Positions 7,024-11,052 of a DNA stretch of 11,052 bases are shown in pieces (positions within the stretch are counted from its first letter, which is position 1; each line of letters starts with the position of its first letter). Source of the stretch: Actinomycetes bacterium. GTDB lineage: Bacteria; Actinomycetota; Acidimicrobiia; Acidimicrobiales; RAAP-2. A program made the translations under genes and the position numbers. Under the pieces are notes generated by a model. The model was not told where the DNA came from. It worked only from the letters and a program-made list of their open reading frames with translations, and ran no database searches. The DNA lies in assembly GCA_021826255.1 (NCBI GenBank), contig JAKBAZ010000027.1, forward strand, positions 1-11,052. Direction: 5' to 3'.

Positions 7024-8496
7024 ATGACGAGTCGGGTAAGTCGGATGTTCTCGAGCGCGGTGGTGGCCCTCTGCGCGGTGGTGGCGCTCGCCCTCACCCC
7101 GCTGGCGGCTGGGGCGGCCGGCGGGTTCAGTTTTCAACTCACCACCCCGTCGACCCAAACGGTTCAGGGTCTTGCCACCATCGACTTTTCCGTCGGTGTG
7201 CCCAGTGGTGACACCGTCCACCAGGTCTGCTTCGCGGTGAACGGCAATCCGTCACTGATGTCGAACGCTGGGGCCACCATCATCTTCTCCAACAATTTGC
7301 AGAACCAAGCGGCGCTCAACTCTCAGTCGTGCTACACCAACATCGACCAGGGTGGCACCAAGGCCGTGGCCCAAAACATCACCTTCGACGTCCAGGCGGA
7401 TACAACTCCGTGGGTGGACGGAACCTACTCGGTGACCATTGCCGTCACCGACGCGCAGGGTCGAACCGAGTCGGGTCCCACGACGACTCTGATCACCCAG
7501 AATCCCGCGCCGAGTGTCCACTGGACCACGGCTCCGGGGGTCGTGTCGGGTAAGACCACCCTCTCCTTCGCGACGAACGCCGCCCGCCCGGGCACGTCCC
7601 ACATCGCCGAAGTCTGCTTCATCGTGAACAACAACCCGAAGCGTCTGAAGGGCAACTACGTCAAGATTGTCTACTCCAACGGCGGATACTGGACCCAACT
7701 CATCCCGGGCGCTATTGGCGACCACCCCGGGCTCCAGACGCCGACCAACGCCTGTATCGCCAACATCGACTCAACCTCCCCCCAGAACTTCATCGGGGAG
7801 TCGAACTCCATCACCGGAATTGTCACCCTCGACACGACTTCGTGGGGCAACGGGAGCTACCAGGTGGTGCCGGTGGTGACGGACTCACTCGGGCGTTCGC
7901 GAACGGGCCCCGCGCTCAAACTCACCGTGCGAAATCTCGGACCCACGGTGTCGTGGGGGAGTCACCCCACGATGGTGACGACGAAGACGGATTTCCATGT
8001 GAACGCGGCCGCGAGTTCGACGGGAACGTCCAACGTGAACATGATCTGTCTCGATACCCCGGGGCACCCCGGAATCCTCGCCCAGGACCAGGCCTTCGTC
8101 GACTTCGCCAACGGGGGCCGTCGGCAAGTTTTTCTCACCTCGACGGGCTGTCTGCCCCAGCCCGTGAGCGCGGTGCCGAACTCACCCTTTGTCACCGGAC
8201 TTGACGTCACCGTGAATCCGCAAAATCTCCGGAGTGGCCGCTTTAGTGTTCAGCCCACCGTGTGGGACACGAACAACCGTCACAGCACGGGGGCGACGAT
8301 CTCCTTCACCTACCAGGCCCCGAAGCCGATCGCCCCCCACGTGATTCGAACCTTCTGCAATACCTCAGAGAAGATCATCTCCGGGTCGGGGGCAACGCAG
8401 TATCGCTGGACCTACGTCTACGTCTACGTGTGGTCCAACTACAACGTCACCCAGAGTCCGGCGAACTTCTCTCTCGGGGCCACTCGACCCTGTTAG
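7024..8496 (+). CDS. Unrecognised secreted protein with three cysteine-pair Ig-like repeats
   Basis: I do not recognise this family. The 490-residue product starts with a Sec-type signal peptide: a short arginine-containing n-region, a hydrophobic core (about 12-29) and a likely cut near A31-A32. Three tandem beta-rich repeats follow (about 35-157, 162-302, 306-430), resembling bacterial Ig-like or Fn3-type domains. Each has one cysteine pair (C69/C103, C198/C244, C342/C376) and ends in a related strand pair (DGTYSVTIAVTDAQGR, NGSYQVVPVVTDSLGR, SGRFSVQPTVWDTNNR). The last 60 residues hold a fourth pair, C445 and C490, the latter being the final residue, plus an aromatic run TYVYVYVW. No LPXTG motif, lipobox or C-terminal anchor is seen, so release or non-covalent attachment is likely. 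ATG at 7024 has AGGGG (7012-7016) seven bases upstream. An in-frame GTG at 6898 would bury the signal peptide inside ispG sequence and is rejected. Confidence 0.85.
   Translation: MTSRVSRMFSSAVVALCAVVALALTPLAAGAAGGFSFQLTTPSTQTVQGLATIDFSVGVPSGDTVHQVCFAVNGNPSLMSNAGATIIFSNNLQNQAALNSQSCYTNIDQGGTKAVAQNITFDVQADTTPWVDGTYSVTIAVTDAQGRTESGPTTTLITQNPAPSVHWTTAPGVVSGKTTLSFATNAARPGTSHIAEVCFIVNNNPKRLKGNYVKIVYSNGGYWTQLIPGAIGDHPGLQTPTNACIANIDSTSPQNFIGESNSITGIVTLDTTSWGNGSYQVVPVVTDSLGRSRTGPALKLTVRNLGPTVSWGSHPTMVTTKTDFHVNAAASSTGTSNVNMICLDTPGHPGILAQDQAFVDFANGGRRQVFLTSTGCLPQPVSAVPNSPFVTGLDVTVNPQNLRSGRFSVQPTVWDTNNRHSTGATISFTYQAPKPIAPHVIRTFCNTSEKIISGSGATQYRWTYVYVYVWSNYNVTQSPANFSLGATRPC
7126..8313 (+). repeat. Three tandem protein repeats in the secreted protein
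   Basis: The units run about 7126-7494, 7507-7929 and 7939-8313. Shared anchors are QVCFAVNGNP, EVCFIVNNNP and MICLDTPGHP around the first cysteine; CYTNID and CIANID at the second cysteine, with the third unit diverged there (CLPQP); and a G-[TSR]-[YF]-[SQ]-V then V-x-D-x-x-x-R strand pair at the end. Units 2 and 3 open with APSVHWTTAP and GPTVSWGSHP. Units 1 and 2 are clearly the closer pair. The cysteine spacings are 34, 46 and 34 residues. The DNA has diverged, so the duplication is old. Confidence 0.75.
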
Positions 8497-8505
8497 GGCC
8501 CGAGT
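8482..8505. repeat. Imperfect inverted repeat over the stop codon of the secreted-protein gene
   Basis: ACTCG (8482-8486) pairs with CGAGT (8501-8505), and CCCT (8488-8491) pairs with AGGG (8495-8498) across the three-base loop GTT; one A faces CC in an internal loop. The TAG stop (8494-8496) is within it. No T tract follows, so it is at best a non-canonical terminator; it also touches the possible -10 of proS. Confidence 0.4.
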
Positions 8506-8510
8506 AGTCT
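8484..8510 (+). promoter_or_regulatory. Possible proS promoter
   Basis: TCGACC (8484-8489, four matches to TTGACA) and TAGTCT (8505-8510, fitting the TAnnnT form common in actinobacteria) are 15 bases apart, which is short. A start near 8517 would leave about 20 bases of leader containing the GAGGAG ribosome site. This is pattern matching only. Confidence 0.3.
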
Positions 8511-8536
8511 GAACGCCACCGAGTTCGAGGAGCACC

Positions 8537-9946
8537 GTGGCCCAACCGTCCGTCCTAACGCCCCAAAGCGATGACTTTCCTCGCTGGTACCAAGACGTGG
8601 TGCAAAAGGCCGAGATGGCCGACAACGGACCGGTGCGCGGGACCATGGTTATCCGTCCCTACGGCTACGCCATCTGGGAGAGGATTCAGCGTGAATTAGA
8701 CGACCGAATCAAGGCCGCGGGGGCCCAGAACGCCTACTTCCCACTCTTTATCCCGGAGAGCTACCTACACCGCGAAGCCGAACACGTCGAGGGCTTCTCC
8801 CCGGAGCTCGCCGTCGTGACTCACGCCGGTGGTGACGAACTCGCCGAGCCCATCGTCGTTCGACCCACCTCGGAGACGGTGATCGTGGAGTTCATGGCGA
8901 AGTGGATCCAGTCCCACCGCGACCTGCCTCTCTTGTTGAATCAGTGGGCCAACGTGGTGCGCTGGGAGTTGCGCCCCCGACTCTTTCTGCGCTCCTCGGA
9001 GTTTCTCTGGCAAGAGGGCCACACGGCCCACGCCAGCGCCGAGGACGCCTCGCGATACGCGACCCTGATTCACCTCGAGGTCTACAACGATTTCCTCGAA
9101 CAGGTTCTCGCCGTCCCGACCATCGTGGGGATCAAACCCAAGAGCGAACGCTTCGCCGGAGCGGTGAACACGATGACCTGCGAGGGGATGATGCGAGACG
9201 GCAAGGCGCTCCAGCTCGCCACCTCCCACGAACTCGGCCAGAACTTCGCCCGGGCCTTCAACATCGTCTTTCAGGGCGACGACGGGGTCTCTCAGCACTG
9301 TCACACCACCTCGTGGGGGGCCTCCACCCGACTCGTCGGGGGGCTCATCATGAGCCACGGCGACGACCGAGGACTTCGAATTCCCCCGCGTCTTGCACCC
9401 TGGCAGGTCGTCGTTATCGCCGTACGGGACGACGATGAGGTCACCCACGGCGCGAGAGAGGTCGCCCGGGAACTTCTCGAGGCGGGCGTGCGCTCCCACC
9501 TCGATTCGGGTCGGGGCAGTTTTGGCCGTCGCGTGACCGACTGGGAAATTAAGGGTGTGCCTCTGCGAGTCGAGGTGGGTCCCCGGGATCTCGCGAGCGG
9601 CCACATCACGCTGGTGCGACGCGACAGCGGGGAGAAGATCACGGTGGAGCGAGGTGAGTTCGTGGGGAGGGCCCGCGAGATTCTCGACGAGATGCACGAC
9701 GCCTTCTACGCCGACGCACTGGCCTTTCGCGAGTCGAGAACGACATCGGTGACGAGCGTCGACGACGCTCTCGTGGCCGCCCAACACGGGTTCGCCCGAC
9801 TTGACTGGGACCTCGTGGACGAGGCGGCCGAGGCTCGACTGAAGGCCGAGGCCGTGACCGTACGGTGTCTCGTGCGACGTGACGGAACCCTGCCCCAGCA
9901 CGAGGAGGAGCCGAATCTCGTGGCCTACGTGGCTAAGTCCTACTAA
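8537..9946 (+). CDS. proS: Prolyl-tRNA synthetase, short form without the insertion domain
   Basis: Class II cytoplasmic synthetase that charges tRNA(Pro) with proline. At 469 residues it matches the archaeal/eukaryotic-like (type 3) form and lacks the roughly 180-residue editing insertion of the common bacterial ProRS. Motif 1 is around GTMVIRPYGYAIWERIQ (35-51) and RPTSETVI at 109-116. Motif 2 is NQWANVVRWELRPRLFLRSSEFLWQEGHTA (135-164). TSHELGQNFARAF is at 229-241 and motif 3 around GGLIMSHGDDRGLRIPPRLAP (268-288). The anticodon-binding domain follows. The C-terminal domain ends in the typical KSY with a terminal tyrosine, but has only one cysteine (C444), so the zinc site of archaeal members is absent. 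GTG at 8537 has GAGGAG at 8527-8532. The product and role are secure; the origin by transfer is inference. Confidence 0.95.
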   Translation: MAQPSVLTPQSDDFPRWYQDVVQKAEMADNGPVRGTMVIRPYGYAIWERIQRELDDRIKAAGAQNAYFPLFIPESYLHREAEHVEGFSPELAVVTHAGGDELAEPIVVRPTSETVIVEFMAKWIQSHRDLPLLLNQWANVVRWELRPRLFLRSSEFLWQEGHTAHASAEDASRYATLIHLEVYNDFLEQVLAVPTIVGIKPKSERFAGAVNTMTCEGMMRDGKALQLATSHELGQNFARAFNIVFQGDDGVSQHCHTTSWGASTRLVGGLIMSHGDDRGLRIPPRLAPWQVVVIAVRDDDEVTHGAREVARELLEAGVRSHLDSGRGSFGRRVTDWEIKGVPLRVEVGPRDLASGHITLVRRDSGEKITVERGEFVGRAREILDEMHDAFYADALAFRESRTTSVTSVDDALVAAQHGFARLDWDLVDEAAEARLKAEAVTVRCLVRRDGTLPQHEEEPNLVAYVAKSY

Positions 9947-9968
9947 GGCTCATCTTCTCGTCACGCCT

Positions 9969-9997
9969 TTCATTCTCGCGCTCTCACCTGGTAGAGT
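9969..9997 (+). promoter_or_regulatory. Possible promoter of the rimP-nusA operon
   Basis: TAGAGT at 9992-9997 is a good actinobacterial-type -10 (TAnnnT). A weak -35, TTCATT (9969-9974), lies 17 bases upstream. Transcription would start near 10004, about 30 bases before the terminator hairpin and about 93 before rimP. It sits 22 bases after the proS stop, in the only sizeable gap of the window, which is where a new promoter would be expected. Confidence 0.4.
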
Positions 9998-10033
9998 GTC
10001 TCCTACAGTCCGCTCAGGACGCCTGGACTCGTG

Positions 10034-10078
10034 ATGCGCGGGCCTTTTGGCCCGCGCTTTTTCGTTGCCAGGCACTAG
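10034..10078 (+). other. Possible 14-codon leader ORF across the terminator
   Basis: ATG at 10034 (or GTG at 10031) opens a reading frame of 14 codons, MRGPFGPRFFVARH, ending at TAG 10076-10078. It runs through the whole terminator hairpin and its T tract, in the same frame as rimP, 18 bases before the rimP start. A ribosome on it would block the hairpin. The upstream ribosome site is weak (TGGA at 10024-10027). An open frame this short is common by chance in GC-rich DNA, so this is tentative. Confidence 0.2.
10036..10062 (+). terminator. Intrinsic terminator or attenuator between proS and rimP
   Basis: GCGCGGGCC (10036-10044) and GGCCCGCGC (10049-10057) form a perfect nine-base-pair stem with a TTTT loop, followed directly by five T (10058-10062). 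This is a textbook Rho-independent terminator on the + strand. It can end the transcript from proS. If the promoter at 9992-9997 is real, it is instead inside the rimP leader and acts as an attenuator. Flanking GCCTGG (10021-10026) and CCAGGC (10068-10073) are also complementary and could close an outer stem around it. Confidence 0.85.
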
Positions 10079-10096
10079 GTGGGAGAGGAGGCGAGA

Positions 10097-10597
10097 ATGG
10101 AGTTGACGGAACCCTTTCGGGACCTGTTGCGTCCGCTCGGCCTCGACCTCTACGACCTCGAGTTCTCCGCCGGAACCTTGCACGTCACCGTGAACTCCTC
10201 CGAGCCCCTCGACGTGGAGCGATTGAGCGACGCCACGCGGACCCTGTCGCGATGGTTGGACGAGCACGATCCGATTGAGGGTCGCTACGTTCTCGACGTC
10301 TCCTCGCCGGGCCTCGAGAGACGCTTGCGTACGCCGGAGCACTTCTCGAGCGCCGTCGGGGAGGTGGTGACTCTTCGCCAGCGTCGCTCGGGAGAGCCCA
10401 CTCGGCGTCTCCAGGGGGTCCTGCGCTCGGCGAACGCCACCACGTTGAGCATTGACGACACCACGCTCGGACTCCTCGACGTTCCCCTCGACGACATCGA
10501 GCGCGCCCGGACCGTCTTCGAGTGGGGTCCCGCCCCAAAGCCCACGGGCGCCAAGACTCCGACTCCCTCTCGTTCTACCCCGAGCCCGAAAGGTTAA
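10097..10597 (+). CDS. rimP: Ribosome maturation factor RimP
   Basis: RimP helps assemble the 30S ribosomal subunit in the cytoplasm. The 166 residues show the N-terminal alpha-beta domain (LGLDLYDLEF at 14-23), the family signature YVLDVSSPGLERRLRTPEHF (64-83), and a C-terminal Sm-like beta barrel ending in LLDVPLDDIERARTVFEW (126-143). Residues 144-166 are a low-complexity tail of Pro, Thr, Ser, Lys and Gly, absent from short family members such as the E. coli protein. ATG at 10097 is chosen because AGGAGG (10086-10091) lies five bases upstream; an in-frame GTG at 10079 would place that site inside the gene. It follows the terminator at 10036-10062 and precedes nusA by three bases, the classic rimP-nusA pairing. 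Confidence 0.93.
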   Translation: MELTEPFRDLLRPLGLDLYDLEFSAGTLHVTVNSSEPLDVERLSDATRTLSRWLDEHDPIEGRYVLDVSSPGLERRLRTPEHFSSAVGEVVTLRQRRSGEPTRRLQGVLRSANATTLSIDDTTLGLLDVPLDDIERARTVFEWGPAPKPTGAKTPTPSRSTPSPKG

Positions 10598-10600
10598 GCC

Positions 10601-11052
10601 ATGGCCAACTTTGAGTTTCTCGAGGCGCTGGGTCAAATCGCCCGCGACCAGAACATCGACGAGGGCGAGCTGCTGATGGCGCTCGCCAACTCGCTCCTCG
10701 CCGCTTACAAGCGTCGTCCCGACTCGGCCGAAGACGCCGAAGTGGAGATCAATCCCGAAACCGGTGAGATCAAGGTGTGGGGCCTCGAGTTAGACCTCGA
10801 GGGGAACGTTCTGCGCGAGTGGGACGCGACACCCGACGACTTCGGCCGCATCGCCGCCCAGACGGCGAAGCAGGTTCTGATGCAGCTGATTCGTGACATC
10901 CAGCGGCGCAAGATGTACGAGGAGTTCGCCAATCGAGAGGGCGACATCGTCTCGGGCACGGTACAGCAGAACGACAACCGCTACACCTTGTTGGACCTCG
11001 GTCGAGTCGAAGCCCTCTTGCCCCAAGCCGAGCAGATTGCCTTTGAGCGATA
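10601..11052 (+). CDS. nusA: Transcription termination/antitermination factor NusA, 3'-truncated by the window edge
   Basis: NusA binds RNA polymerase and modulates pausing, termination and antitermination. Only the first 150 codons are present; the frame is open to the end. The N-terminal polymerase-binding domain is visible (FEFLEALGQIARDQNIDE at 4-21, then ALANSLLAAYKRRPDS), followed by the conserved DDFGRIAAQTAKQVLMQLIR (79-98). The S1 RNA-binding domain starts at about 112 (REGDIVSGTVQQNDNRYTLL). The two KH domains lie beyond the window. ATG at 10601 follows the rimP stop by three bases, with AAAGG at 10589-10593 seven bases before it. rimP and nusA share one transcript; in many bacteria the operon continues to infB. 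Confidence 0.95.
   Translation, partial: MANFEFLEALGQIARDQNIDEGELLMALANSLLAAYKRRPDSAEDAEVEINPETGEIKVWGLELDLEGNVLREWDATPDDFGRIAAQTAKQVLMQLIRDIQRRKMYEEFANREGDIVSGTVQQNDNRYTLLDLGRVEALLPQAEQIAFER

Noticed and set aside
8413..8430. Three tacgt[c/g] hexamers as a microsatellite or array
   Set aside because: Only three copies inside a coding strand that encodes alternating Tyr-Val; too short to be a repeat locus.
8765..9901. 378-codon open frame on the - strand opposite proS
   Set aside because: It lies fully antisense to a well-recognised gene. Long antisense frames arise from the strong G/C third-position bias, and the product resembles no family I know.
9999..10090. CTCCT at 10000-10004 complementary to AGGAG at 10086-10090, as a switch hiding the rimP ribosome site
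   Set aside because: The CTCCT lies at or before the expected transcription start for the -10 at 9992-9997, so it is probably not in the RNA from that promoter, and five base pairs is easily chance.
10079..10096. Earlier GTG start for rimP
   Set aside because: The AGGAGG at 10086-10091 would be inside the gene; it is well spaced for the ATG at 10097.

Overview
The window is a stretch of housekeeping chromosome from a GC-rich bacterium. All genes lie on the + strand. The order tsf - pyrH - frr - cdsA - dxr - site-2 protease - ispG - (secreted protein) - proS - rimP - nusA, the frequent GTG starts, and the dxr/protease/ispG trio seen also in mycobacteria (dxr-rip1-gcpE) point to Actinomycetota. 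A deep-branching class such as Acidimicrobiia is possible, but that is a guess from general character and not from a marker search.

Layout. Positions 2-712 are the 3' part of tsf (EF-Ts). pyrH, frr, cdsA, dxr and the rseP/rip1-like protease follow with gaps of a few bases or short overlaps (TAATG, an 11-base overlap, TAGTG), so 1-5724 reads as one translationally coupled transcript. A 65-base gap (5725-5789) with an 8-bp hairpin leads into ispG. Four bases after ispG comes an unrecognised secreted protein of 490 residues, built from three tandem beta-sandwich-like repeats, each with one cysteine pair. A 40-base gap with an imperfect inverted repeat over the stop codon leads to proS, a short ProRS without the insertion domain. 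The longest gap, 9947-10096, holds a promoter-like element, a textbook intrinsic terminator and a possible 14-codon leader ORF. It is followed by rimP and the 5' part of nusA, which runs off the end. No gene-free stretch exceeds 300 bases.

How the genes fit together. tsf, frr, proS, rimP and nusA serve translation and its link to transcription. pyrH supplies UDP/UTP and thus, indirectly, the CTP that CdsA uses to make CDP-diacylglycerol. dxr and ispG are the second and the penultimate steps of the MEP isoprenoid pathway. The membrane protease between them is the likely regulated-intramembrane-proteolysis enzyme for anti-sigma factors.

I see no mobile element, CRISPR array, tRNA or rRNA, and no clear undescribed multi-gene system. 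The parts most worth a second look are the secreted cysteine-pair repeat protein, the long N-terminal extension of CdsA with three TG[E/Q]VP motifs, and the rimP-nusA leader.
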